From: Phialophora verrucosa
Taxonomy: Eukaryota > Ascomycota > Eurotiomycetes > Chaetothyriales > Herpotrichiellaceae
DNA: 64,000 nucleotides
Reading direction: 5' to 3'
NCBI GenBank assembly: GCA_002099365.1
Contig: MSED01000002.1
Location: forward strand, 2,418,001-2,482,000
The notes beneath the pieces were generated by a model, which did no database searches, had not been told where the DNA came from, and saw only the letters and a list, made by a program, of their open reading frames with translations. Each line of letters begins with the position of its first letter. Position 1 is the stretch's first letter. Position numbers and translations under genes: made by a program. Positions 30,797 to 41,658 of the stretch are shown here, in pieces.

Positions 30797-32640
30797 ATGT
30801 CTCGTCTCTACACCCGCAACTCTCGAGGTCGGCAGCCAATGCTAGGCCCCGCCATCAAAATGTCAAAGTCCTTGAAGGAACATCCAAATGACCTCTACCA
30901 ACCGTCTAATGGGAACAAGAGTAAACGCGTCCGCAAATACGCTGTCACAAAGAAGGCCGGCAAAAGGAAGAGAGAGCCTTCGCCTGCCTCGGTGGATTCT
31001 TCGTCCAGCTTCGGTGGGTTCGACAGTGCGGACGATGCATCGGACGAAGATAGCGAGGAAGACGCTGATAATGAAGATGACCTGCCAGCTGTCAAAGCCC
31101 CGCCTCGTTCTGGACGCAAGAACGGGGCGGGGCGCAAACTCAAGACTAATCCCGACAACGTCTCCGTTGCTGGCTCGGATAGCATGTTCGGGGATTTTGA
31201 AGACTACTACGAGGATGACGAAGATCCAAATGTCTCCCCCGAGGAGAATAGAAAACGATTCGAGCAGAAGGTCTTCGCAGACTCGGATGAAGATGACAAC
31301 GATGTCTATGAGGCTGTTGACGACATCAGTGACTCCGACGACGACTTGGATGAACATCGCATTCAGCAGCAAGAACTACTTGTCATGCTCCCGGAGGAAG
31401 AGCTAAGTGACACTGACTTCCTCAACCAAATTGACGGTTTATCCGCCTATGGCTTCGGCGACGACAGTGACGGTAGCATCTATCGCTTCCCGTCCTCCCA
31501 AAGCGGTGACAGTGCGACTGAAGCCGTTGCGGAGAGGCGTGTGCATTTTGCTGCCGACGCCGATCCTACAATCTTCATGCGCATGTCGGAGTCGCCAACA
31601 ATCACTCGCGCACTATTGCCGTCAGCACTGCCCGTCACCCCATTTGCTAGTCATGGTGTTGACAACCGTGTTGGCGGACTGGTTGATGACCTGGATGACT
31701 GTATGTCGCAGCGTAACTTGTGTCCATGTACGATGACTAACGCCTTGCAGCTGATCTGACCGACGATTGCCTGCCCGAGGAAGCACTCCAGAGCACGCCA
31801 AATCGTTTCGAACAGAGAAGAGATGCGTCACCGCCACCTTCTCCCCCGCGCAAGAAGTCTGGCAAGAAGCCTGCTCGTCGTAAAGGACCTCCTCGGGGAA
31901 TTTTCATCGATGAGGGTGATAAGACATCTGGCATTCTCGACTCCTCGGGCAAGATCATTCTCATGACCAATCCGCACTTGCTGGGAGAAGAGTTCGCTCG
32001 TCGATACGGCGCATCTCAGACTTCGAGCCCTGACGTAGGCTTTGCTGAGCTCATTGAGGAAAGCGATGGTGGTGACCGTGAGTCAACCAATCTTATGGTT
32101 GGTCCAACCCCGGATATCATGCTTGCCAGTCTCAACTCTGTCACCAATAGCTCCTTGAACCAAGGGCAGGCGATTGGTCCTCTCGAGGCATTCTATCCCT
32201 CTGCCAACATTCTATTCGGCGATGATATGTTGGGCGACTTTCAGACGGACGAGCTCGGCGAAGACGTAATTGATCTGGCCGACGTGATACGTTTTGACAG
32301 CGACTCCGAAGACAGTGATGGCATCACGTCGCCTATCTCCATGCCTCGAAGCCAAAATCTCTTGGGCAATGACTTCTCTCATCTCAATAGTGGCAATGTG
32401 ACGGCCTTCCGACGCAACGCCGATCCTGCCATGAGCAGACTGCCACCGCATCTAGACATCAACCTGACAAGTTCTCCGCTTGCCACACCAGCACGACGCC
32501 ACAGGAAGAGGAACCATTCGTCGCCATACACTTCTTCCCATTACCAGGGTGTCACCCCGGTCCAGCGTATGCGGGATCCCAACAACGGTCGCACTCGTGA
32601 TATTGCGACACCTGCCAAAAAGCGCAGGCTTATGACTTGA
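30797..32640 (+). CDS. Acidic, probably nuclear, protein of unknown function
   Basis: Exons 30797-31700 and 31751-32640 (50-bp intron, GTATGT...CAG) give 597 aa. Basic patches (KSKRVRKYAVTKKAGKRKRE at the N-terminus; RKKSGKKPARRKG in the middle; KKRRL at the end) look like nuclear signals. They alternate with long Asp/Glu/Ser tracts. Conserved-looking short blocks are GIFIDEGDKTSGILDSSGKI followed by NPHLLGEEFARRYG. No enzymatic fold is recognised; most of the chain is predicted disordered. A chromatin-, ribosome-biogenesis- or transcription-associated scaffold is plausible but unproven. Start chosen as the ATG in the better context (CACC-ATG); an in-frame ATG at 30764 would add 11 hydrophobic residues. 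Confidence 0.82.
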
Positions 32641-33489
32641 CGAGATACACGACGACACGATCTCTTGCCCATGTCTTATGTACTGCTGGCTGCTCTGTTT
32701 CCGCAAGCCATGTACGGGTTACGATTACTATTGGCGTCATATTCGCCAGGGTGGGTTGTTGTTTCGAGCTCTCCGAGTGTTCATTTATTGATTTCATGTC
32801 TCTCCGGGCTTGCAGCAAAAGGATGTGATTCAAAAGAGAAAAGTGCAGCGTGGTTAATACAGTGCTGGTCAGGAAAAAAAGAGGCAGCTCTTATGTGTAC
32901 CTAGGGTTCGCTCTATTGCTTTTGCTTGTCGACGAAGGGATGGTTTGCTCACATTTCGCGACCTGACCGCTGGGTTTCTCATGAGACCCCATAGATGGCT
33001 TCTACAGTAACAATATGATTCAGGCTTCACAGCATCTCATCATAGAAGAGCGGGCATCTCGCTAATTTCCCATAAGTCTTCTCAGATGATGTCAGTGTTG
33101 ACGCAATCCTGCGTTGTGTGGTGACAGACAACCGTCCTAGTTAGTGCTCTTGAAACTGGGACGCGGATTGTGGTAGAGAAGACAAGACGTTGGGCCCGCC
33201 GCTCTGTTTCCATGCCACACACCACCTTATCCTTGGCTGCCACTGCTTGTCTTAATTCAATTCGCGTGCCTGGTTGCGCCGTCCCAAATGTTCCCAAGGC
33301 TTGATCTCACCCTGACATGACCCCCGCATTCCATGCCATCTGAAATCGACCCGACCCTTCGTCGAGCGCGGGCAATCCTTGTCAAATCATCGTCGAGTGC
33401 ACTGAGGCTTTGTTTACTGTTGTAGCCGCATAGTCGGTGGGCGTCTGGAAGGGCCGCATAAACCCATACTGCCTGCCACATAGAGGGGC
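32641..33489. other. Intergenic region
   Basis: No gene recognised. A frame on the minus strand across 33257-33907 is the shadow of the small membrane-protein gene. Confidence 0.45.
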
Positions 33490-33982
33490 ATGGCGTGGTA
33501 CTCGATTCTTCCGTCTCACTTGACGACCTACGAAACATGGATTGTTCGGGCCTTTGTGAGTCCTGCGCTTCCCCCTCACCTCTATTCCTCCTCCTTTCCT
33601 CAATGAGAATTCCACTCGGTCTTATCTTGTTTCGAGCTGACTCCGGGACGTGGACGCTCCGTAGCTCATCCTCGCTCTTTTGAACTTGGCGCCTTGGATC
33701 CTCGCCATCCTCTACGACTTCCTCTACTACGTCTGTCGCCAAGTCTGGCACGAGGTGCCCTTCGTCGGGGGTCGAGCGCAGGGGGCGCAGCGGCCGAGGG
33801 CGCCGAGTCTTCGTGATCGCGCCAGGAGGATGAGCTTCAAGGACATATTGACTGGTGGGTCCCCCAGCGCAGGAGATGGAAGTGAGAGGAGAGCCCACCA
33901 GGGCCATCGGAGGGATCTGAGTAAAGAGAGCATATCCGAGGAGAGGGAAGAGGAGAGAGATGATGACCAGTACGAGAGATGA
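33490..33982 (+). CDS. Small two-exon membrane protein, unknown function
   Basis: Exons 33490-33555 and 33665-33982 (109-bp intron, GTGAGT...TAG, phase 0) give 127 aa. The splice joins IVRAF to LILALLNLAPWILAILYDFLYY, giving one long hydrophobic stretch (residues ~20-45). The part after it, VCRQVWHEVPFVGGRA followed by RPRAPSLRDRA, has the look of a conserved block. The C-terminal ~50 residues are highly charged (Arg, Glu, Asp, Ser). Neither exon alone is convincing; the evidence is the clean in-phase splice and the membrane segment it restores. Probably an organelle or ER membrane protein; function unknown. Confidence 0.7.
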
Positions 33983-35226
33983 AGAAGAGGAGGATGACCG
34001 ACAAGGAAATATCTATCTCCCCGCCACAAGAGTATGAGACCTTGTTATGAACGAACATGACTACAGTATACGCAGCAGGGGACAGACCAGCCGATTTATA
34101 CGAGCACTGGCAGAACCACTCAGGGAAGAAAGGGGAAATGCATACCCCCAGCTTAGGCATGCGACGCAGTTCACCATTTCTGCGAGGAACGACAAAGAAC
34201 TCCTGGAACGCCGACGTAAGTGTGCAATTGCAATTGCGATTTGCACATGGAACGGTTCCTGCAATGCGACGCCCGGCACCGCTGAACGACTCACTCCCCA
34301 ATGAACGACCATCCAGCTTCTCAACAACACCTGCACACGCGCACACACGATGCCTAGTTACGGGGGAAGTGGAGTCAGAAGTCAAGAAGAGCAAAACAGA
34401 AGCTTGCTCGTTGGCCCCCATCCACCTAGGGACAGGGAAAAAGGACTTGCTCATCCTCATTGATAGGAAATTTTGCGTTCGTCGATGTTGCGGCCCGGGA
34501 GCTGGCGATACGAGCTTGCGGAGCGTGGCTTCAGCGCGAAGCTTTCAAGAGGCGCTCGCTGGACTGAACTGAACGAAACGGAACAAAACAAAACAGGATT
34601 CTACGGCCGGCTGCTCTTATCACAAAATGCAGGGCCCTTATGACGGGCAGGATTCTCGCCGTCAACGCGTTCGCGGAACGGACGACGTGCTACGAGATTG
34701 GACGGCACGAATAGTGGCCCGCCAGAAACGTTTCCAGTCGAAATCAAAGAAAAACCTCTATGCCACGAAATCCGGTAGAGGCAGCCGAGCATCCTCCCAT
34801 TCTTGTGCGTATGGACTGGATGGAAGGCACAGAACAGGGTCAACATCCATCTCGGTCGGCACGCAAGCGCAGTAGACGGGAAACGATGTCTGGATTCCGC
34901 TTGCCTAGATCGAAATGAAACTCTGCGTACTGTGAACTGGATCAACGTCTAAGTACTGTAAATGTAGTTTGTTGTCCATCTGGAGCATGAACGTCTTGGT
35001 CTTCCATGCTTTCATTGCGCTCCGCTCCACCCATCGTTATAGTCCATCATATTCTTGGTCCAAAATGACGAGGAATTCCACCAATTAAATTTTCGCGAGG
35101 GTCTGGCCTCGACCGGGATGCATGTGGCCAATTCCACATGCGTACCTCCTAGCTGGACGGGCCAAATCGGTCTGCATCCATAGCATAGCATAACACATCT
35201 CCTATTCAATCTTCCCTTGAGCCGTA
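33983..35226. other. Intergenic region
   Basis: 1.2 kb between the small membrane gene and the end of BRF1. An A-rich run with repeated GAAC/AAAC units lies at ~34565-34600. Open frames of up to 170 codons are present but look like chance. Confidence 0.45.
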
Positions 35227-38200
35227 TCATTCATCGTCTGCTTCATCGTCCTCTTCATCTTCTTCGCCTTCATCGTCGTCCACTTCATCTTCCTCACCTT
35301 CAACTTCGTCCTCCGAACCGCCGCCCGCTTGATAGCGTCCGCCCAATGCAGCCTCGAGCTCGTCTTCTTCGGGTTCTTCGCCTGCCTCTTCCTCTTCGGC
35401 CACTTCGAGAGGAGTAAACTTGGATCCCTGTCTGCCGACTGTGTTCGGGTTTATCTTGGAAGGACCGCTTGCAACTGAGCTTCGGACTTGTTGCGGACCT
35501 GTCCTTTTGATACTGGGGATCTGTGGTCCCAGCTGCGTGGCCGGCGGAGTGAGAATCGGGCCTGTTGACCTTAAGGTGGGGATCTGTGGTCCAGGCTGGT
35601 AAGCGTGCGGTGTTGGTGGCGCAGTAGCCCGATTTATAGCTGGTATTCCGGGCCCAGGTTGGATAGCTGTACCTGGTGGAGTTGGAGTAGGACCTGGACC
35701 TGACTGAGCTTGGTCTGCCGGCTGGACTTGCTCTTGTGCTTCTCCATCACCTTGGTCCCGGGATTGAGGTTCTGGCGACGGACCATCTCCCCTCGAAGCA
35801 GGCGTGCTGGTGCTTCGACTCCTCGAAGCCGAACGGTCTGCACTTTTCTCGGACTCCTTCCTTGCAGTCCTCGCTCGTCTCTCTTTCTCTCTTCGTTCCG
35901 CAGCGACGGGGCCATGTTTCTTGCCTTTGGGTTTGTTCCCGCGGAATATTGCAGAAGGGGTCAGAGGGGTGCTGGTCTTGGCTGTCGCGGATGTTGAAGC
36001 GCCGGCGGTGCCCGCCGTGCTGCCTTCTCGGCTGGCCTGTTGTGCCTCTTCAGACGCGGCGACGCTGCCACTTCGACTCTGATTGTCACCTGTTGCGCTG
36101 CGTGAGTCGGCGCTTTCTTCACTTGTGCCCGAAATGCCAAAGATGACATCAACAGCATCATAGTTGATTCTATGCGACCATGTCCGACGGTTCTCCAACA
36201 TCAATCGCACCGCTCGGGCGGCAGTCCTTGGTTTTCCAATTTCGATGTCATCCTCTGCCTCAGCGGCTGCATCATCTTCTCGTGCTTGGCCCTCGCCGCC
36301 GCCTTCACCTTCGTTGGTAGGAGCTATCCTCTTCCGACTCTGCTCTGTCAAATAACTGACGTCTCCTCTCCGTCCTGGCCGCCTGGTACCGTCCTTTCTT
36401 TTCCCCTTTGCTGCCATCTTCTTTCGCTCCTCTTCAGCAGGGTCTAGCCCCTTCGCTCTCATCTCGGCCTCCTTTAACTCTTTTCTTATGCGTTTCGCAT
36501 GATCTTTTCTCAGCCAGTCCGCGTTCATGCTCACCCAAACCCTCTCTTTGATGCGAGACTCTTCTTCTGTCAAGGTACAGGAGGCGACATCTTCATCCGA
36601 GTCGAACTCATCTGGTTTGATGGTTGGGGAAAGAGAGACGTGGCCGGAGTTGCCGATGGAGGTATTTACGGGCGGACCCAGTATCTTGTCTTTTTGGTGC
36701 GGAGGGATAGTTTGGGTTGGGTCAGCGTCGAAATCGACGTGTTCATGGCGACGATCGTGTTGGTTTGTTGGAGGAGTCTGCAAATCAATCTCGGAGGCGA
36801 TCGACTGTGACGCATCTGTATGAGCCTTGCTGGAAGGATGCACCCCAAGCCTAAGGCTGAGCTCAGCATTGTCAACGAATGTCTCATCCATAGCGTTCTC
36901 AATACCAGCTTCCATCGCAATCTCGGCGCTGCTGGGGGGCGGAGGTTGCCAATTTGGACCTCTGGGCCTTTTGCGAGGGCGTTCCGAATCGGCATTATCT
37001 TCGTTGCGGTCAACCGGGGGAGGAGAGGGTGATTGACCGGGAGAAGTAGTATCTGGATGGTGTTCTGGTGCTTGACCTGCTAGAAGCTCCTCTCCTTGCG
37101 GAGGATCAGCAGCATCGTCTTCGGGCTGTGGATTTGGTGGTGTCTTATCAAAGCTCTGAGATGCCTCTCCGTCTGTCCGTCGAGCTGGGATTTCCGGGAT
37201 TTTGTAGCCTTCTGCGTCGATTCTGACTCGCTTCGCCGGGTGTGACTGTTTACTATTTGAGGTGCATGGCTCGGTGGCAGAGGCATCTCCTTCGATTTCA
37301 GCTGCAGTCTCTGGAAAGGGTTGCTTTCGAGGACGTCCTCTTTTCCTTTTCTGTTTGGTCTTCATCTGTTCCTTCACAATAGGCGGTTGCTGCTCATCAA
37401 GATAATGGTGGCCCAGCGGGACATGATCCCAATCGTCTGCTTCCTGCATGAACTTTGTGACGGAAAGATTACTGACTTTTGTGTCGTGGAACTCCTGAAG
37501 TCGCTTATTGAGGGTGATCTCAGTAACTTTGGCTGTCAGCACAACCTCTCGCGCGGTGCGGCGGTAGTTGTTCATTCGAGCAGCCAAAAGAACCGCCGCT
37601 CCACAGACACCGGAAGGCCTGCGGCCATCGTGAATCCAGTCCCGCTTCATGCGCTTAATGATCTGAATAGCGTCGTATTGGATCTTGAGCTCGTCTCTCC
37701 TGTCAAATTCCAGCTCTTTGATGAATTTGGGCACAAGAACAGCTGGATCCATGCCTTGAAAATCCAGTGATGCCGATTCGTCTTTCCACACCCCGGTTTT
37801 CTTGTCGTACCAGAGCTTTTCGTAAAGGTCGCGATATATCTTGCCGAGGGCAAAGACGTCCATGTTGAGTTTCTCGGCGAAATCGATCAACATGAGGTTG
37901 TAGACGGGTCTCTGGACGCCTTGAACTTGCTCCTTTTTGCGCCGACAAGCGATATAGAGTGATGCGACGGCCACCGACTCGATGGTTCTGCCTGCAAGAA
38001 ACCCATTCGTTACAGCGAGGCCAAAACATAGCATGCCCCTTTCGACCTCGGAGCTCTGAATATTAAAGATGGGACAATAAGATGACATGATGCTTCTCGC
38101 CTGCATTCTCGTACGGTCACTACTTGAAGTTGCTTCGCGGCCAGCATTTCCAAAGGCGCCTCCCGTGGTAAAGGTCCTCTGATGAGTCTGATCTTGGCCG

Positions 38201-38547
38201 ACCTGGACACCAGTAGCGACAATACGGCCCGATTCGGTCTCGCCAAAGCCTTGTTCGCTAACAAGGCCAGAATCTTCCTGGACGAGGGCACCACAGGTTT
38301 CGCATATGAGACCCTGGTCAGTCCGGCTGACCTTCGATCTGTCCGGACAGTCCGGATTGGGACACAGATACTTCGCACGAGTTTGTGGCTGTGTGACGGG
38401 TGTGGATGCTCGCACGAGCGTGGGCGTTGATGCACGAAGAGAACTTGGTACGGGACTGCCGAGACCTTCGATACGGCCACGATAGATTGTTCGGCGGCTC
38501 TGCCCAGGACGAGGCCTGGGCGGTGGTGCTTTGACAACCGGCGGCAT
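35227..38547 (-). CDS. BRF1: TFIIIB subunit Brf1 (RNA polymerase III initiation)
   Basis: 1106 aa, intronless. After a basic N-terminus a TFIIB-type zinc ribbon is seen (Cys62, Cys67, Cys82, Cys85). Two cyclin-like repeats follow at ~135-330 (blocks ERGMLCFGLAVTNGFLAGRT, VAVASLYIACRRKKEQVQG, then RRPSGVCGAAVLLAARMN). A Brf1 homology region lies at ~720-830, with an EESRIKERVWVSMNADWLRK helix and a YDAVDVIFG motif that binds TBP in yeast. Brf1 joins TBP and Bdp1 to recruit Pol III to tRNA and 5S genes in the nucleus. It is much longer than yeast Brf1 (about 600 aa): the extra length is a disordered linker and a C-terminal tail with three GPQIP-type repeats (~980-1040) ending in a long Asp/Glu run. 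Confidence 0.95.
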   Translation of the reverse strand: MPPVVKAPPPRPRPGQSRRTIYRGRIEGLGSPVPSSLRASTPTLVRASTPVTQPQTRAKYLCPNPDCPDRSKVSRTDQGLICETCGALVQEDSGLVSEQGFGETESGRIVATGVQVGQDQTHQRTFTTGGAFGNAGREATSSSDRTRMQARSIMSSYCPIFNIQSSEVERGMLCFGLAVTNGFLAGRTIESVAVASLYIACRRKKEQVQGVQRPVYNLMLIDFAEKLNMDVFALGKIYRDLYEKLWYDKKTGVWKDESASLDFQGMDPAVLVPKFIKELEFDRRDELKIQYDAIQIIKRMKRDWIHDGRRPSGVCGAAVLLAARMNNYRRTAREVVLTAKVTEITLNKRLQEFHDTKVSNLSVTKFMQEADDWDHVPLGHHYLDEQQPPIVKEQMKTKQKRKRGRPRKQPFPETAAEIEGDASATEPCTSNSKQSHPAKRVRIDAEGYKIPEIPARRTDGEASQSFDKTPPNPQPEDDAADPPQGEELLAGQAPEHHPDTTSPGQSPSPPPVDRNEDNADSERPRKRPRGPNWQPPPPSSAEIAMEAGIENAMDETFVDNAELSLRLGVHPSSKAHTDASQSIASEIDLQTPPTNQHDRRHEHVDFDADPTQTIPPHQKDKILGPPVNTSIGNSGHVSLSPTIKPDEFDSDEDVASCTLTEEESRIKERVWVSMNADWLRKDHAKRIRKELKEAEMRAKGLDPAEEERKKMAAKGKRKDGTRRPGRRGDVSYLTEQSRKRIAPTNEGEGGGEGQAREDDAAAEAEDDIEIGKPRTAARAVRLMLENRRTWSHRINYDAVDVIFGISGTSEESADSRSATGDNQSRSGSVAASEEAQQASREGSTAGTAGASTSATAKTSTPLTPSAIFRGNKPKGKKHGPVAAERREKERRARTARKESEKSADRSASRSRSTSTPASRGDGPSPEPQSRDQGDGEAQEQVQPADQAQSGPGPTPTPPGTAIQPGPGIPAINRATAPPTPHAYQPGPQIPTLRSTGPILTPPATQLGPQIPSIKRTGPQQVRSSVASGPSKINPNTVGRQGSKFTPLEVAEEEEAGEEPEEDELEAALGGRYQAGGGSEDEVEGEEDEVDDDEGEEDEEDDEADDE

Positions 38548-39362
38548 ATTGAGAGTTTGTTGAAGGAGCTGTATCTGGACTGATCAAGGATTTGTGGTCG
38601 AGTGATGGAAACGAAGAGCTCGCATCAAGAGCATATTCGAACACGTGATCCAGAGTGAGCAGAGGGAACTCAGGCGGCGAGATGAGTCAACGGTGGCTGC
38701 GAGGCGTTTTGCAGGGTCACTGAAGGCTGGTGTTTTTCAAGGTGTGACAGCGAGCAATGATAGTAGACGCTGTCCTGAGGTATTCAGCATCGCCGAAAGG
38801 AGTAAACGACTTTTGACTTGATTGGAGGACCGAGTTGTAAGGAGAGCAGATGCTGCTGAGGAGGTTGGTGTTCGAGGAGAGACGCGGAAAGTTGGATCAG
38901 AATTTGAGGTCTTTGCATCCGCGGCCGAAGCAGGCGGGGCGAACTTCTTTGCCAAGCCTTTCTCTTTTCGCACAGCAAAATCCAAAAATTGAGGTCCGCC
39001 GTTCATTAGCGCAACGAGCACGAATTCATTATCGATAGGTGGACAAGAATGTCTTTTCGCTCTCTACTTCAACAACCATTCTGAAAGTCGAACACCTCAA
39101 ATTGCAGCGTGAGTTGAGTCATCGTCACGTGGCGCGGTGGCGGTGGGGTCTAGATTAGTACTAGTGCGTTACTCTGGAGAAAGCTGGCAGCCTCGTCAAG
39201 AAGTTCTCCCGCACGAGGCTGAGCTAGACTCTACGCAAGCGCGTTCATTTGTCAGCGTTGCCACGTTGCTTCCACGGATGGTGAGCCAGCCAAATACCCT
39301 GCCACCCTGCCTTGCCTTCCTCAGGTAAGTTGTAACGTCCCGGAGTCAATTGCACAGCTAGA
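38548..39362. other. Divergent intergenic region with a possible small ORF
   Basis: Between BRF1 (-) and the Zn2Cys6 gene (+). It contains the doubtful minus-strand frame at 38737-39006. Confidence 0.4.
38737..39006 (-). CDS. Possible small basic protein, 89 aa
   Basis: From the ATG at 39006 the frame reads MNGGPQFLDFAVRKEKGLAKKFAPP, then a Ser/Thr/Ala/Arg-rich part to LLSLLAVTP. The composition (Arg/Ser/Leu, few acidic residues) would suit a mitochondrial or ribosomal protein, but nothing is recognised and the frame may be chance. It is upstream of BRF1 on the same strand. Confidence 0.28.
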   Translation of the reverse strand: MNGGPQFLDFAVRKEKGLAKKFAPPASAADAKTSNSDPTFRVSPRTPTSSAASALLTTRSSNQVKSRLLLSAMLNTSGQRLLSLLAVTP

Positions 39363-41153
39363 ATGCAGCAGCAGAAAGCTCGGAAGGTTCGTCTTGCCGC
39401 AATTTTGTTTTCACTGCCACCGCTTCCTGGACCCAAGGACTAACATGACCTTGACCAGGCGTGCGACTTTTGCTATCGCCGGAGGATCAAATGCGATGCA
39501 CAAAAGCCCCGGTGCTCTAATTGTATACTGCATGACTCAATCTGTGCCTTTGGGGCTACAAGCCGCAAGGCGCGGGCTCGGCATCAGGAACCGGGTGAAG
39601 ACATTGGAGTTCTGCGATTGCAGGTAGAGCGGCTTGAATCAAGTCTTGATCAGGCTTTAAAGAGGATCGACGAGCTTCAAAACCGTGTCCCGACATGGGA
39701 CAAGGCTACAGACGTTCTAGCTGCCTCATCCCACTCTGCCGGCCTCCAAGAAGATCAGGTCGACTTCGTCCAAGAAGAGCTTCCTGATGCACGCATGGAA
39801 CTGCCACCGCTTCAGGAAGTCCTGTCTGCGACGGAAGCTTACCTCACAACGCTGAACGCAATTCTTCCGCTGTTCCATCCCGGTCGGCTACTACAATCAA
39901 TCAACAACTGGTACGCACATCCGGGTCGAAGAAGGCGTATAACATGGGCGGCAATTAACGTGGTTCTTGCCCTCGCTCATCGTCGAATAACCCCCGAGGA
40001 AACGGCACTGAGTGAGAGCGCGGCATACTACCTGCACAATGTCCAGACAGTACTTTCCGAGGTGATCATGGCTGAACCTGATCTTATCAACGTCCAGATC
40101 GTCATCGGAATGGTCATGCTCTTTCAAGGTACGCAAGATCTTAAGCCCGCCACGATGCTAATCGCCATTGCTTTACGTCTGGCGCACGAGTTGGGGCTAC
40201 ATACTCGGAGATCTGAGTACCTCGACACTTCCCAGGCATTGGAACGGGATCGAGTCTTTTGGATAGCATACCTCCTGGATAGAGATATTAGCTTCCGTAC
40301 AGGTCGGCCGCCTGTACAACGCGAGGCCGATATCGACCTTGAGTGGCCGTCAGCCGAGCCCGAAGATGGAGCTGGAAACGTGACCGACGCCGACGGTACT
40401 TCTCCATTCAACTTTCTTCGAAGCCGCGTGCGGCTAGCTCGGATCCAGGGTGAAGTCTACGACTTCATGGCTGCAACTCGTGGCGGGAAGATGGACAACT
40501 ACCAGCGAGACGAGGACATACTTCGACTAAACCGTATGCTGGATGATTGGATCTCCAGTATACCGCCACCGTTCCGACCCAGCTCTGTGCTACAAGCTCG
40601 ACAGCCAGACCTGTGCAGAAGCATTGCAGTCCTCTACTCCGCTCATCTTGCCTGTCGAACTCAGGTGTACCGGGCTCATGCCATGGCGCCGCGCTGGATA
40701 CAGACCCTACGGAGTTTTGGCAGAACAGTCACGCAACAAGGCCATATTGTTCCAGCACCCCTGCCAACATCGTCATTGCAGGATTGGGAGAAACTTGTTG
40801 ACGAGACTCGTGGGTTTATGCGGCTGTTTTGGGGCGTAGAACGAAGAGACCAGGCGTTCATCTGGTCAGAGAAATGTTTGTCTCATTGACGTTAGGATGG
40901 CAGCTGACTTCCTCCATTTTCCAGGATGACCGCGTGCACATATGTCTCTGGATCAGTCTGTTTGACAGCCAATATCATGTTTGACCCATGCCTCGCGAGC
41001 GTGGAACACGACTTGTCACTGGTGAATCTGTCCATTTCCCTCCTGGAAGATCTGATACAGCAAACAGGGCGCGAGACTCTGAAAGATCTGCGAGACGCAT
41101 GCGAAGAGCTCTTGCGTTATGCTTGTGCAGTACTGTCTACGGCAGAGGCTTAG
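39363..41153 (+). CDS. Zn2Cys6 transcription factor (fungal-specific)
   Basis: Exons 39363-39386, 39459-40879 and 40925-41153 give 557 aa. The 24-nt first exon (MQQQKARK) is joined to ACDFCYRRRIKCDAQKPRCS, completing the binuclear zinc cluster: CxxC-x6-C, then CSNC and the closing C of SICAF. A short linker and coiled coil (LRLQVERLESSLDQALKRI) for dimerisation follow. The middle-homology domain has typical blocks: YLTTLNAILPLFHP, RLAHELGLHTRR, RVFWIAYLLDRDISFRTGRPP. It should bind CGG-containing DNA in the nucleus. The second intron (45 bp) needs a weak GTCTCA donor; without it the protein ends at 40889 with CLSH. It is convergent with the SDR gene, which may be a target, but this is only position-based. 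Confidence 0.88.
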
Positions 41154-41658
41154 GATGGCACCTTTGGTTTCCTGTGTGAGCGGGGCGCCGGTTTCCTTGG
41201 GAGATACTCGGCATGATGCGACCAACGTTGTGCACCTAGAAGGCCACAACTAAGCCGGAAGATCTGAGCGGCTTACTACATGGTATCCTTTGTGCGGCAT
41301 TCGATGGTGATAGCAGACTTCCAGAACTTAAGATCAAACATCACGGTCCGGCCATGATGCAATGCGACTCCTCCGCTTTTGAGAGCGATCCTGTGGGGAT
41401 CTGAATTCAACTCTCCTGGCCTGATATGTATCGCACGGGGCCAGAAACACAAACTCCAACGGTCCGCACGATAACGTTGAAGTGACTGATGACAGAATCA
41501 TCTGAACACTTCCTTCAATAGGCGCATACAACGAAAACGAGATGTCTGCGACACAAAGTCGCCGTAAGAATCACTCTGAGTATTCACCTCGAAGCTACCC
41601 TAACCTCGGTTCACTGACTCAAGTTCTATCAGCTTATTTGACAACAAGGTGGTCCTAA
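41154..41658. other. Convergent intergenic region
   Basis: Between the stop codons of the Zn2Cys6 gene and the SDR gene; should carry both terminators. Nothing else seen. Confidence 0.5.

Noticed and set aside
33257..33907. 216-codon minus-strand frame
   Set aside because: Opposes the two-exon membrane-protein gene, which has better protein features.
34057..34572. 171-codon plus-strand frame
   Set aside because: No recognisable blocks and overlaps other equally long frames on the opposite strand.
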